Positions 25,693-33,429 of a DNA stretch of 64,000 bases are shown here, in pieces. The position numbers and the translations under genes were made by a program. Position 1 is the first letter of the stretch; each line of letters begins with the position of its first letter. The notes under the pieces were generated by a model, which did no database searches, was not told the DNA's origin, and was given only the letters and a program-made list of their open reading frames with translations. This stretch comes from Ilumatobacter sp. (GTDB lineage: Bacteria > Actinomycetota > Acidimicrobiia > Acidimicrobiales > Ilumatobacteraceae): NCBI RefSeq assembly GCF_030065885.1, contig NZ_JASJCS010000010.1, positions 40,778-104,777 of the forward strand, given 5' to 3'.

Positions 25693-26510
25693 CTGCCACC
25701 ACCGCCGGCACACACATACCCGGCACGAGCGACCCACTGGCCCGACGATCGTCGATCGGCCACGACCTCGCCACCGTCGCGAGACGCGCGATCCGCGGCG
25801 TGTTCCGCGAGCCCGAGTTCTTCGTGCCGGCGCTGATCGTCCCGGTGTTCTTCTTCGTCGTCAACACCGGCGCGCTGCAGGACTTCGCCCAGCAGACCGG
25901 TGTGGTGCCCGACTTCAAGGCCTTCCAGCTCCCGGTGTCGATCATCTTCGCCGTCACCGGTGTGTCACGCGCCAGCGCCCTCGTGACCGACATCCAGGGC
26001 GGCTACTTCGACCGGCTGCTGCTCACGCCGATCCGCCGTCCGACGCTGCTGCTCGGCCTCATGGCGGCCGACTTCGTGTCGGTCATCCTCCTCGCGGTCC
26101 CCGTGCTCGTGCTCGGCCTCGTGCTCGGCGTCAGCTTCGAGACCGGGCTGATCGGCATGGTGGTCTTCATCCTCTACGGCGCCGCGTGGGGGCTGGCATT
26201 CGCCGGCTTCCCCTACGCGATCGCCCTGAAGACGGGCAACCCCGCGGCCGTCAATTCGAGCTTCATCCTGTTCTTCCCGTTCGCGTTCCTGACGACGACG
26301 TTCCTGCCGCAGGACGCCCTGACCGGCTGGCTCTCGACGGTGGCGACGTACAACCCCGTCACCTACGTGCTCGACGGCCTGCGAAGCCTCATCACCGAGG
26401 GCTGGGAGTGGGATGCGCTCGCCAAGGGCCTCGGTGCGACGCTCGCACTCATGGTCGTCAGCTTCGGGTTGGCGAGCACCGCGCTCCGCGGCAGGATCAC
26501 GAGCTCGTAG
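25689..26510 (+). CDS. ABC-2 type exporter permease (DrrB-like)
   Basis: A 273-residue membrane protein with six hydrophobic segments, the first starting near EFFVPALIVPVFFFVVNTG. It contains the ABC-2 hallmark region around DIQGGYFDRLLLTPIRRPTLLLG and the late YNPVTYVLDGLRSLITEGW. It partners the ATPase encoded just upstream, likely as a homodimer, exporting a hydrophobic compound. No regulator lies beside it. The start codon overlaps the ATPase stop. Confidence 0.9.
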   Translation: MTATTAGTHIPGTSDPLARRSSIGHDLATVARRAIRGVFREPEFFVPALIVPVFFFVVNTGALQDFAQQTGVVPDFKAFQLPVSIIFAVTGVSRASALVTDIQGGYFDRLLLTPIRRPTLLLGLMAADFVSVILLAVPVLVLGLVLGVSFETGLIGMVVFILYGAAWGLAFAGFPYAIALKTGNPAAVNSSFILFFPFAFLTTTFLPQDALTGWLSTVATYNPVTYVLDGLRSLITEGWEWDALAKGLGATLALMVVSFGLASTALRGRITSS

Positions 26511-26697
26511 CGGGCGCAGCCCGGTCGATGCGCGACCTCGCGGCGCCGAACCGTCGCGTGACGCTCGCCCACGGCGTCGGGTCACGCATCGCGTCGAAGG
26601 CGAGGACGATCGAGGTCGTGATGGTGACCGCGAGCCCGCCGACCGAGGCGACCAACGGATCGCGGCGTCGGAGCGCGCCGCGGGCGATGCGAACCAC
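26497..26697 (-). CDS. Possible small single-pass membrane protein
   Basis: A 66-codon frame that converges on the ABC permease gene and overlaps its last 14 bp. It encodes a basic N-terminus (VVRIARGALRRRD), one good membrane helix (PLVASVGGLAVTITTSIVLAF) and a basic tail (VTRRFGAARSRIDRAAP). The composition is protein-like, but the GTG start at 26697 has no ribosome site and I recognise no family. It may be a spurious frame. Confidence 0.3.
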   Translation of the reverse strand: MVRIARGALRRRDPLVASVGGLAVTITTSIVLAFDAMRDPTPWASVTRRFGAARSRIDRAAPATSS

Positions 26698-26757
26698 GCG
26701 GCCGCCACGGCCGTATCGCAGGCGCTCCGGACCACCCTCTGGGAGGCTTCCCCGGCC

Positions 26758-26763
26758 TACCCT
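26758..26763 (+). promoter_or_regulatory. Leaderless-type -10 element of the alpha/beta hydrolase gene
   Basis: TACCCT lies 6 bp before the ATG at 26770, with no ribosome binding site in between. This matches the leaderless pattern of the window. Confidence 0.45.
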
Positions 26764-26769
26764 GGGCGG

Positions 26770-27561
26770 ATGGGGAGCGACCGTTCGGCTGCACCGGCGC
26801 CGTGGCTTCGCGTGTTGGAGTCCCGGGCGGTGTTCGAGCTCGGCGCGGTGGTGGCGGCAGCGCCCTGGCTGCGCATCATCGGACGTGGCGATCGGCACCC
26901 GGTGTTGATCCTCCCCGGCTTCCTCGCCGGCGATCCGTCGACGGCGCCGCTCCGATCGATCCTGCAGAGCCAGGGCTACTGGGTCCACGGCTGGCGTCTC
27001 GGTCGCAACCTCGGGCCGACACCCGAGATCGTCGACGGGCTGATCGAGCGGCTGCGCACGCTCCACGAACGTCACCAGCGTCCGGTCAGCCTCATCGGCT
27101 GGAGCCTGGGCGGCATCTACGCCCGCCGGCTCGCACGGCGATGGCCCGAGCAGGTCCGTCAGGTCATCACGCTGGGCAGCCCGTTCCGGATCACGCCGGA
27201 CGACCGGAGCGCGGTGTCGGACATCTACGACCGCCTTCGGCGGGCCCACCTCCCGACAGCCGAGTTCCACCTGCCCGGGCCCGAGGCCGGGGCGCTCGAG
27301 GTGCCGGCCACGTCGATCTACACCCGCACCGACGGTGTGGTGCGATGGTGGCAGTGCCTCGAATCGGTCGGGCCGAACTCGGAGAACATCGAGGTTCGAG
27401 GCAGCCACTCCGGCCTCGGGTTCAACCCGGCGGCGATCTACGCGATCAGCGATCGGCTCGCGCGCCCGGCCGAGGACTGGCGCCCGTTCCGACCGCCGCC
27501 GGCATCACGGCACATCTTCCCGAAGCCGGCCGACTGGCGATCCGACCTCCACGTCGCCTGA
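26770..27561 (+). CDS. Alpha/beta hydrolase (esterase/lipase-like)
   Basis: A 263-residue alpha/beta hydrolase. It has the nucleophile elbow GWSLGG (S112), an oxyanion region VLILPGFLAGDPST and a likely catalytic histidine in SHSGLGFNPAAIY. The Asp partner may be D209 or the aspartate in TRTDGVVRW. There is no signal peptide. The PGF...YGYxxHxWxLGxNxG pattern (SQGYWVHGWRLGRNLG) is shared with a group of actinobacterial hydrolases related to triacylglycerol lipases. The substrate is unknown. It converges on the aldolase gene with 16 bp between. Confidence 0.83.
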   Translation: MGSDRSAAPAPWLRVLESRAVFELGAVVAAAPWLRIIGRGDRHPVLILPGFLAGDPSTAPLRSILQSQGYWVHGWRLGRNLGPTPEIVDGLIERLRTLHERHQRPVSLIGWSLGGIYARRLARRWPEQVRQVITLGSPFRITPDDRSAVSDIYDRLRRAHLPTAEFHLPGPEAGALEVPATSIYTRTDGVVRWWQCLESVGPNSENIEVRGSHSGLGFNPAAIYAISDRLARPAEDWRPFRPPPASRHIFPKPADWRSDLHVA

Positions 27562-27577
27562 GGTGGTGGCCTGAGCG

Positions 27578-28204
27578 TCAGCCCCGGCGGGCGATCCTCA
27601 CCGCCTCGGCGATCAGGTCACCGTCGGGCGCGGCGGCCGATCCGAACAGCGAGTCGCCCATGCCGACCGCGATCGCACCTGCGTCGAAGAACGCCCACAT
27701 GTTGTCGACCGTCACCCCGCCGGTGGCCATGAACGGTCGCTGTGCGTAGGCCGGCGCGACCTGCGCGAGCCAGGCCGGCCCGGGCGGGTCGGCCGGGAAG
27801 AACTTCAAGACGTCGGCGCCGGAGGTGATCGCCCGCTGGATCTCGGCCGGACTCTGCACGCCCGGCAAGGTCAGCATGCCGAGCTCGGCGCTGCGCCGCG
27901 CCGTCGGCTCGTCGATCCCCGGGAGCACGCAGAACGTGGCTCCGGCCGCGGCGGCCGACTCGGCCTGCGCAACCGTCCACGTCGTGCCGACGCCGACCGA
28001 CGCGTCGGCACCGAACCGCTCGACGAGCAACGCGACGTCGTCGGTGGCGCGCTCGTAGTCGTGGGTGACTTCCAGCGACCGGACGCCCGCGGCGACGAGT
28101 TGGTCGGCGAGCGGCACCAGCTGCTCGCGCGGGATCTGTCGCAGCACCGCCATGATCCGATCCTCGGTCAGGCATCGCAGGGCGTGTGCTCGCAGCTCGG
28201 TCAT
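27578..28204 (-). CDS. eda: KDPG/KHG aldolase family protein
   Basis: A 208-residue class I aldolase of the KDPG (Entner-Doudoroff) or 4-hydroxy-2-oxoglutarate type, which yields pyruvate plus glyceraldehyde 3-phosphate or glyoxylate. The Schiff-base lysine is K134 in VLKFFPA, the base E45 in SLEVT, and the phosphate-binding Gly motif GGVTVDN is near the end. The loop usually reading GAGTVL is GVGTTW here. ATG 28204 has GAGGAGG upstream, a strong ribosome site. No other Entner-Doudoroff gene is near, so which substrate is used stays open. Confidence 0.87.
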   Translation of the reverse strand: MTELRAHALRCLTEDRIMAVLRQIPREQLVPLADQLVAAGVRSLEVTHDYERATDDVALLVERFGADASVGVGTTWTVAQAESAAAAGATFCVLPGIDEPTARRSAELGMLTLPGVQSPAEIQRAITSGADVLKFFPADPPGPAWLAQVAPAYAQRPFMATGGVTVDNMWAFFDAGAIAVGMGDSLFGSAAAPDGDLIAEAVRIARRG

Positions 28205-28320
28205 CGATCCTCCTCGTCCGACGGACCAGCCGAGTCTGGCACCTGCCGGCACGCAGCGATGCCTCAGCCGGTGGCCGACGAGCGCACGAACGCGAGTGCC
28301 GGCGCTCGAACGACCTCCAC

Positions 28321-28326
28321 TAGCTT
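28321..28326 (+). promoter_or_regulatory. Leaderless-type -10 element of the malic enzyme gene
   Basis: TAGCTT lies 6 bp before the ATG at 28333, with no Shine-Dalgarno sequence. It fits a leaderless transcript. Confidence 0.45.
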
Positions 28327-28332
28327 CACGGC

Positions 28333-29733
28333 ATGTCGCGTCCCCCCGCCACGCAGTACTCGATCACGCTCGACGTCACGCTCGACAACGTGCCCGGGGT
28401 GCTGGGCCGGCTCGCCACGACCATCGGCGAGGCCGGGGGCAACATCTTCGCGATCGAGGGCTTCGTCGCGAAGGGCACCGAGCTCGAGCGCGACATCGTG
28501 GTCAACTGCTGCAGCGTCGAGCACCAGGCAGAGATCGTCGAGGCGGTCCAGGCGACCGACGGCGTAACGCTGGAGGGGTGGTACGACCGCACGTTCCGCA
28601 TGCACGACGGCGGCAAGATCGAGGTGCTCCCGCTCTGCCCGGTCGGCGATCAGGACGACCTGTCGATGGCGTACACCCCGGGCGTCGCTCGGGTCTGCAC
28701 GGCGATCGCCGACGACCCGGCTCAGGCCGACAAGTACACGATCCGCAAGAACACCGTCGCCATCGTGTCGGACGGATCGGCCGTGCTCGGGCTCGGCGAC
28801 ATCGGGCCGAAGGGGGCGATGCCGGTGATGGAGGGCAAGGCGCTGCTGTTCAAGGAGTTCGGCGGCGTCGACGCGTTCCCCATCTGCCTCGACGTGTCGT
28901 CGCCCGAGGAGATCGTCGAAACGGTCGTCCGGCTCGCGCCGACGTTCGGCGGCGTCAACCTCGAAGACATCGCAGCCCCCGGGGCGTTCCAGGTGGAGGA
29001 GGCGCTCAAGGAGCGGCTCGACATCCCGGTCTTCCACGACGACCAGCACGGCACGGCGGTCGTCGCGCTCGCGGCCTTGGAGAACGCGCTGCGGATCACC
29101 GGCAAGCGCATGGCGGATCTGTCGATCGTGATGTCGGGGGTCGGCGCCGCAGGTGTCGCGATCGGCAAGATCCTGCTCGGGGCGGGCGCCACCGAGATCG
29201 TCGGCGTCGACAGCCGGGGTGCGGTCTACGACGGCCGCGACGGCCTGAACCGCTGGAAGCAGTGGTTCGCCGAGAACACGAATCCCGACGGCAAGCAGGG
29301 CGCGCTGAGCGACGTGATGGCGGGCGCCGACGTCTTCATCGGCGTCAGCGCCCCCGACGTGCTCACGGTCGACGACGTCCGCGCGATGAACGACGATCCG
29401 ATCGTCTTCGCGATGGCCAACCCCGACCCCGAGATCCGCCCCGAGCTGGTCGACGGCCTGGTGCGCGTGATGGGCACCGGCCGCAGTGACTATCCGAACC
29501 AGATCAACAACGTGCTCGCGTTCCCCGGCATCTTCCGCGGCGCGCTCGACGCGCGGGCGACGACGATCACCGAGGGGATGAAGCTCGCAGCCGCCGACGC
29601 GATCGCAGAGTCGGTCACCGACGACGAGTTGTGCGAGACGTTCATCATGCCGTCGGTGTTCGACAAGTCGGTGTCGGCGCGGGTGGCGACCGCGGTGGCC
29701 GACGCCGCTCGCGCCGACGGGGTCACCCGCTGA
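28333..29733 (+). CDS. NAD(P)-dependent malic enzyme with N-terminal ACT domain
   Basis: A 466-residue oxidative decarboxylase of malate to pyruvate. Residues 9-80 form an ACT regulatory domain (YSITLDVTLDNVPGVLGRLATTIGEAGGNIFAIEG), which suggests allosteric control by an amino acid or other small ligand. The malic domain follows (LSMAYTPGVARVC, NTVAIVSDGSAVLGLGDIGPKGAMPVMEGKALLFKEFGG, FHDDQHGTA). The dinucleotide-binding domain has GVGAAGVAIGKILL and closes with GRSDYPNQINNVLAFPGIFRGAL. Bacterial malic enzymes of this small type are usually about 400 residues, and the ACT domain explains the extra length. Cofactor preference is not clear. Confidence 0.95.
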   Translation: MSRPPATQYSITLDVTLDNVPGVLGRLATTIGEAGGNIFAIEGFVAKGTELERDIVVNCCSVEHQAEIVEAVQATDGVTLEGWYDRTFRMHDGGKIEVLPLCPVGDQDDLSMAYTPGVARVCTAIADDPAQADKYTIRKNTVAIVSDGSAVLGLGDIGPKGAMPVMEGKALLFKEFGGVDAFPICLDVSSPEEIVETVVRLAPTFGGVNLEDIAAPGAFQVEEALKERLDIPVFHDDQHGTAVVALAALENALRITGKRMADLSIVMSGVGAAGVAIGKILLGAGATEIVGVDSRGAVYDGRDGLNRWKQWFAENTNPDGKQGALSDVMAGADVFIGVSAPDVLTVDDVRAMNDDPIVFAMANPDPEIRPELVDGLVRVMGTGRSDYPNQINNVLAFPGIFRGALDARATTITEGMKLAAADAIAESVTDDELCETFIMPSVFDKSVSARVATAVADAARADGVTR

Positions 29734-29748
29734 ACCACGATCCGACCA

Positions 29749-29765
29749 GCGTCACCCGGTGACGC
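29749..29765. terminator. Palindrome between convergent genes
   Basis: GCGTCACC and GGTGACGC flank a single base, between the malic enzyme stop and the stop of the opposing gene at 29772. The transcript could fold into a 7-bp or shorter stem. There is no T-tract. It may terminate both genes. Confidence 0.4.
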
Positions 29766-29771
29766 CGCAGC

Positions 29772-30788
29772 TCAGGCGGCGGCGTCGAACTCGGCCTGCA
29801 CCCGGGCGGCATCGGGATGCGTCGCGATGTACTCGGCGACCTCACGCCGCACCCGCTCGGCGTTGAGCTTCGGCTGGTCGACGGTGGCCCACTGCACCAA
29901 CCCGTCCCAGAACCGGCCGATCAGCTCGCGGCCGGCGACGGTGCCACCGTCGAGGGTGCGGAACGTGACCGACTCGATCTCGCCGAGGTAGAGGCACAGC
30001 GATCTGACGTGGATGGCCTCGTCGGTACGGATCCGCTCGATCACCTCGGCGGCCAGCGCGGCACGGTCGTCGCCCCCGGCGAACAGGCCCGGCGTCCGGA
30101 GGACCGCCTGCGCCTCGGCGAATCCGAGTTCGGCGCGGAACTCGATGATGAGCAGGTTGGCGAGCAGCGACAGGAGGCCCTCGATCCCCTCGGGGAGCTC
30201 GGGCATGAACCGGGTACCGGCCTCGGGCCGGGCGATGTTCTCGGGCGGCTCGACGTCGGGGTGGGTGTCGTCACCGAACGCGAGGTCGCGAGCGAGGAAC
30301 CACATCACGTCGTGCCCACCGATGCCGAGCTCGGGCTGGCCGCCCTCGTCGATGCCGTGCGCGAGCAGCAGGCCACGGCCGAGGTGACCGACCGCCATCT
30401 CGGAGACGTCCTCGACGATCACCGGCTGCAGGTCGGGGAAGCTGGCGTCGGCGAGCAGCCGACCGCGCGCCTCGATCTTGCCGGTGACGGTGAGCTGGTT
30501 CCAGAACCAGCGGCCGAGACCGTTGCGCAACAGCACCCGGTGCTGGTCGGGGTTCACGGCCCGCACGCCGTCGAGCAGGCTTGCGTCGGCGGGGAACGGC
30601 GCACGGCCCCGGGCCCGCAGGGCGTCGGTCCACGCGTCGAGCGCCCGTTCGCGCACGAGCGCCCGCGGCGGCTGGTACGTGCCGTCGGGCAGCATGCCGC
30701 CGTGCACCCGGGTGTCGCCGATCAGGTGCGGCTCGAGACCGGGGTGCTCGCGCAGCAGTTCCTCCGCCGAGTACGTCAGTTGCGTCAT
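29772..30788 (-). CDS. Ferritin-like helical protein of unknown function
   Basis: A 338-residue soluble protein; I do not recognise a named family. The second half is helical and has spaced acidic and histidine residues of the ferritin-like diiron type: EDVSEMAVGHLGRG, IIEFRAELGFAEAQAVL and, most tellingly, RTDEAIHVRSLCLYLGEIES with an ExxH motif. This suggests a metal-binding four-helix bundle, but I could not map both halves of a site with confidence. ATG 30788 has GGAGGAGGT upstream; the longer frame adds a basic non-conserved stretch. It is the last gene of the leftward heliorhodopsin cluster, 37 bp after a lipoprotein gene, so shared expression is likely. Confidence 0.6.
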   Translation of the reverse strand: MTQLTYSAEELLREHPGLEPHLIGDTRVHGGMLPDGTYQPPRALVRERALDAWTDALRARGRAPFPADASLLDGVRAVNPDQHRVLLRNGLGRWFWNQLTVTGKIEARGRLLADASFPDLQPVIVEDVSEMAVGHLGRGLLLAHGIDEGGQPELGIGGHDVMWFLARDLAFGDDTHPDVEPPENIARPEAGTRFMPELPEGIEGLLSLLANLLIIEFRAELGFAEAQAVLRTPGLFAGGDDRAALAAEVIERIRTDEAIHVRSLCLYLGEIESVTFRTLDGGTVAGRELIGRFWDGLVQWATVDQPKLNAERVRREVAEYIATHPDAARVQAEFDAAA

Positions 30789-30825
30789 CGCCGACCTCCT
30801 CCGCGACGACCGTACCGAGGACGTG

Positions 30826-31593
30826 TCACGACGGGAGGATCGCAAGGAGCTCGGGACGGAGGAACTGCACGGCGACCTCGGCTTCGGCGGGGATGCCGAG
30901 TGGCACGATCGCCACCTCGACCAGGTTCCCGGCCGCCGCCTCGCCCTCGATCACCGTGACGACGAGCGAGTAGCCGCTCTCGGGTGCGCCCGCCAAGGAG
31001 GCCTGTTCACCGCCGCGTTCGTCGGCGCGCAGTGCGAGCGGTGCGTACGTCGAGTTGAACGTGGCGAGATCGAACTCGCCGGGCGTGCCCTGCGTGGCGA
31101 CGAGGAGGCTGACCAGGACGGCGCCGACCGTGTCGTCGTCGGGGTCGAACACCGCCAGCACCGACGAGACCGAGCCGTCGGGGTCGATCGTGCCCCCGAG
31201 GAAGCCCGCCTCGAAGAGGTCGGCCGCGACGAACCCGTCACCGCCGCCCGCGAGCGGTGCGATCACCAGGTCACCGGCGTCGAGGGCCAGTCGCTGGGAG
31301 TCGAGCTCGGCGATCTCCTCGTTCGCGGCGGTGAAGGCGCCGGCGAACTCGTCGACCGAGGCGAAGAGCAGCGCCTCGCTCAGCAGCTCGGGCAGTGACG
31401 AGGGGTCGGCGAGGTCGACCTGGCGATCAGGCGCCGAGTCCGTCGGGGACGGGGTGGTCGACGGCGCCCGACTGCGCTGCGGCGCAGTGGTCGGCGTGGT
31501 CTCGACGACCTGCAGCCGGTCGGCGTCGCCCGTGCATGCGCCGAGCAGGAGGACCCCGGTCGCGAGGATCGGGAGTGACCGGCGATCGCGCAC
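30826..31593 (-). CDS. Lipoprotein of unknown function
   Basis: A 255-residue lipoprotein. The lipobox LLGAC gives C20 as the acylated cysteine; it starts at GTG 31593. A Thr/Pro/Ser-rich tether (about 30-55) leads to a domain with an alpha-helical start (LPELLSEALLFASVDEFAGAFTAANEEIAELDSQRL) and a beta-rich remainder. No domain family is recognised. TACGTT 7 bp before the start could give a leaderless transcript, so this gene may have its own promoter within the heliorhodopsin cluster. It sits 61 bp after the DUF2236 gene. Confidence 0.78.
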   Translation of the reverse strand: MRDRRSLPILATGVLLLGACTGDADRLQVVETTPTTAPQRSRAPSTTPSPTDSAPDRQVDLADPSSLPELLSEALLFASVDEFAGAFTAANEEIAELDSQRLALDAGDLVIAPLAGGGDGFVAADLFEAGFLGGTIDPDGSVSSVLAVFDPDDDTVGAVLVSLLVATQGTPGEFDLATFNSTYAPLALRADERGGEQASLAGAPESGYSLVVTVIEGEAAAGNLVEVAIVPLGIPAEAEVAVQFLRPELLAILPS

Positions 31594-31600
31594 GGATCGG

Positions 31601-31606
31601 AACGTA
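31601..31606 (-). promoter_or_regulatory. Leaderless-type -10 element of the lipoprotein gene
   Basis: On the minus strand TACGTT lies 7 bp before the GTG at 31593, with no ribosome binding site. It would give the last two genes of the heliorhodopsin cluster a separate leaderless promoter. Confidence 0.45.
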
Positions 31607-31654
31607 CCCGAGCCACCGGTGGTGCGGTCCTCGCCGGTCGGTGCGTCGATCGGT

Positions 31655-32569
31655 CTACCGATCCGTCGGCAGCGGCTGGCGGAACAGGCCGTCGGGGACC
31701 GGAGCCCCGCACCTGACGAGCGAGACGTGCCACGACGGCGACGACCCCAGCGCCCAACGGAGGCTCGACACCGATGCGGCGCCCACCCGCTCGCCGGTCG
31801 CCGACGGTTCGAGGCCGATGATGTCGGCGATCCGGTCGGGCAGCGTGGCGACTGCGGCGCCGAGGAGCGCCCGGTACCCGACCTTCACGGGCAGCGAGAG
31901 CGGCGGGTCGCGCAGGAACTCGATCGAGTTGCGCATGGCCTCGGTGCGCTCGAGCGCCGGGTGGTCGGCCACCCATGCCGCTAGGTCGGCCGCGGTGTCG
32001 GGCAGCGGGTCGGCATCGAGCAATGCGCCGATCCGGGTCTGTTCGGCGACGAACCGGTCCGCCTCGTCGGGGGTCAACGCGGTCGGTCCGTAGCGCTGGT
32101 ACGCGACGAGGAAGGAGTCGGTGAGCACGTTGTGGACCCAAGCCGCCATCTCGGGCTGGCCGGCGCTGTAGGGGCGGTCGCGCTCGGAGCGGCCGCGCAC
32201 CGAGCGATGGGCCTGGCGCACCATGGCGACGGCGCGTTCGACCTCGGGCATCGCGCCGTACGTCGTCTCGGTGACGTAGAAGGAGGTGCGCGTCAGCCGG
32301 CCCAGGGGGTCGTCGCGGTACCGCGAGTGCTGCTCGACGCCGGCGACCACCTCGGGGTGGGCGGTCTGCACGAGCAGCGCCCTGATGCCGCCGACGAAGG
32401 CGGTCGCATCACCGATGACGCGCCACGACACCGAGTCCGGACCCAGTAGGCCGGGGTCCGGGGCGTAGCTCAGCGTGTCCTCCAGCGGTTGTGGCCCGTG
32501 CGAGAACAGGCCGGTCGTGGCCGCGACCACCCGGTCCTTGAGATCGGTGACGATGCCCGGGACCACCAT
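31655..32569 (-). CDS. DUF2236 (MpaB/Lcp-like) oxygenase family protein
   Basis: A 304-residue protein of the DUF2236 family, which includes rubber oxygenase Lcp and fungal MpaB, heme-dependent oxygenases acting on isoprenoid chains. Family marks are VSWRVIGDATAFVGGIRALLVQTAHPEVVAGVEQHSRYRDDPLGRLTRTSFYV, the PEMAAWVHNVLTDSFL block and a C-terminal basic-hydrophobic region. The histidine in TAHPEV or WVHN would be a heme ligand by analogy. There is no signal peptide. It begins 6 bp after the heliorhodopsin stop, the tightest link in the cluster. Substrate is unknown; an isoprenoid or retinoid-related substrate is a speculative link to the opsin. Confidence 0.85.
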   Translation of the reverse strand: MVVPGIVTDLKDRVVAATTGLFSHGPQPLEDTLSYAPDPGLLGPDSVSWRVIGDATAFVGGIRALLVQTAHPEVVAGVEQHSRYRDDPLGRLTRTSFYVTETTYGAMPEVERAVAMVRQAHRSVRGRSERDRPYSAGQPEMAAWVHNVLTDSFLVAYQRYGPTALTPDEADRFVAEQTRIGALLDADPLPDTAADLAAWVADHPALERTEAMRNSIEFLRDPPLSLPVKVGYRALLGAAVATLPDRIADIIGLEPSATGERVGAASVSSLRWALGSSPSWHVSLVRCGAPVPDGLFRQPLPTDR

Positions 32570-32575
32570 GGCCGG

Positions 32576-33337
32576 TCAGTCGGCCAGCGTGCCGGCGTAC
32601 ACCTGCCAGGCGAGCGCGCTCTTGGCGACGAGGCTGAGCACGAGGTACACCTTCTCGCCGTAGAGGTAGTCGGCGAATCGGCCCTTCCCGCGGTACTGCA
32701 GCCACTGGTTGAGCGCGAAGCAGTTGAACAGCACGAACAGCGACACGAAGATGCCGTAGACGAAGCCGGGGACGCCATCGCCCTCCTGCTGCGACGTGAT
32801 CAGCGCGATGGTGATCGCGACCCACGGCACGACGCCGACGACGCATCCGAACACGAACGGCCACCACGTCACGGGCTCCCCGGGTCGGTTGACGCGCTCC
32901 ATCAGCCAACCGAACAGGATCATCGCCGCGTTGACCGAGAACAGGCCGATCAACGCATAGAGGTTCGTGACGCCGGGCAGCATCGCGATGAGCACGATCA
33001 TGATCGACGCGCTGACCGAGTACTCGGCCCATCGAGCCGGGTTGATGCTCTTCGCGAGGTTGGACTCGTACCACCCGACGACGCGAGGGGCTGCCATCGC
33101 CAGGTGGTCGACGGCAGCGAACAGGAGGAAGACGGCGATCGCCACCGAGAACCGGAGGTCGAAGAACACCTTGTCGATCGTCAGTGGCGTGCCGGGCGGC
33201 CCGTCCTGCACCCGCGCCTCGACGGGGATCGCGAAGTCGTTGCTGAGGACGAGCAGCACGATTGCTTGCAGCAGGTGGGCGACCCCGACACCGACGTTCC
33301 AGCGCCGGAGCGCCGCGGTGGTCGTCGGCCGGGACAT
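32576..33337 (-). CDS. Heliorhodopsin
   Basis: A 253-residue seven-helix retinal protein with the inverted topology of heliorhodopsins. The Schiff-base lysine is K239 in YLVLSLVAKSALAWQVYAGTL. The counterion is E105 in ARWAEYSVSASIMIVLIAML. Other family blocks are FGWLMERVN, WWPFVFGCVVGVVPW and VPGFVYGIFVSLFVLFNCFALNQWLQYRGKGRFADYL. Length and every helix match characterised members. These proteins have slow photocycles and no clear pumping, so a light-sensing or regulatory role is generally assumed. It is the first gene of a leftward cluster (DUF2236 protein, lipoprotein, ferritin-like protein). No retinal synthesis gene is in the window. Confidence 0.96.
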   Translation of the reverse strand: MSRPTTTAALRRWNVGVGVAHLLQAIVLLVLSNDFAIPVEARVQDGPPGTPLTIDKVFFDLRFSVAIAVFLLFAAVDHLAMAAPRVVGWYESNLAKSINPARWAEYSVSASIMIVLIAMLPGVTNLYALIGLFSVNAAMILFGWLMERVNRPGEPVTWWPFVFGCVVGVVPWVAITIALITSQQEGDGVPGFVYGIFVSLFVLFNCFALNQWLQYRGKGRFADYLYGEKVYLVLSLVAKSALAWQVYAGTLAD

Positions 33338-33344
33338 GGCGAGC

Positions 33345-33350
33345 ACGGTA
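33345..33350 (-). promoter_or_regulatory. Leaderless-type -10 element of the heliorhodopsin gene
   Basis: On the minus strand TACCGT lies 7 bp before the heliorhodopsin ATG, and no ribosome site is present. Within the same 92-bp divergent region the ankyrin gene has its own TACGGT. Confidence 0.5.
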
Positions 33351-33417
33351 CCGGCTGACGTGCGTGGTCGCCTCTCCTGTGCGATGCGGCCCACGATCAC
33401 GGTGAACCGGGACGGGG

Positions 33418-33423
33418 TACGGT
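33418..33423 (+). promoter_or_regulatory. Leaderless-type -10 element of the ankyrin gene
   Basis: TACGGT lies 6 bp before the ATG at 33430 with no Shine-Dalgarno sequence, back to back with the heliorhodopsin promoter. Confidence 0.45.
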
Positions 33424-33429
33424 CGGCGC

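Noticed and set aside
30006..30300. Confident assignment of a diiron centre to the ferritin-like protein
   Set aside because: One ExxH motif is clear but the second could not be mapped with confidence, so only a ferritin-like call is made.
32576..33337. Proton-pumping type-1 rhodopsin
   Set aside because: The helix motifs (E105 counterion in AEYS, K239 in SLVAKSALAW, FGCVVGVVPW) are those of heliorhodopsin. The type-1 pump motifs such as RYxDW are absent.
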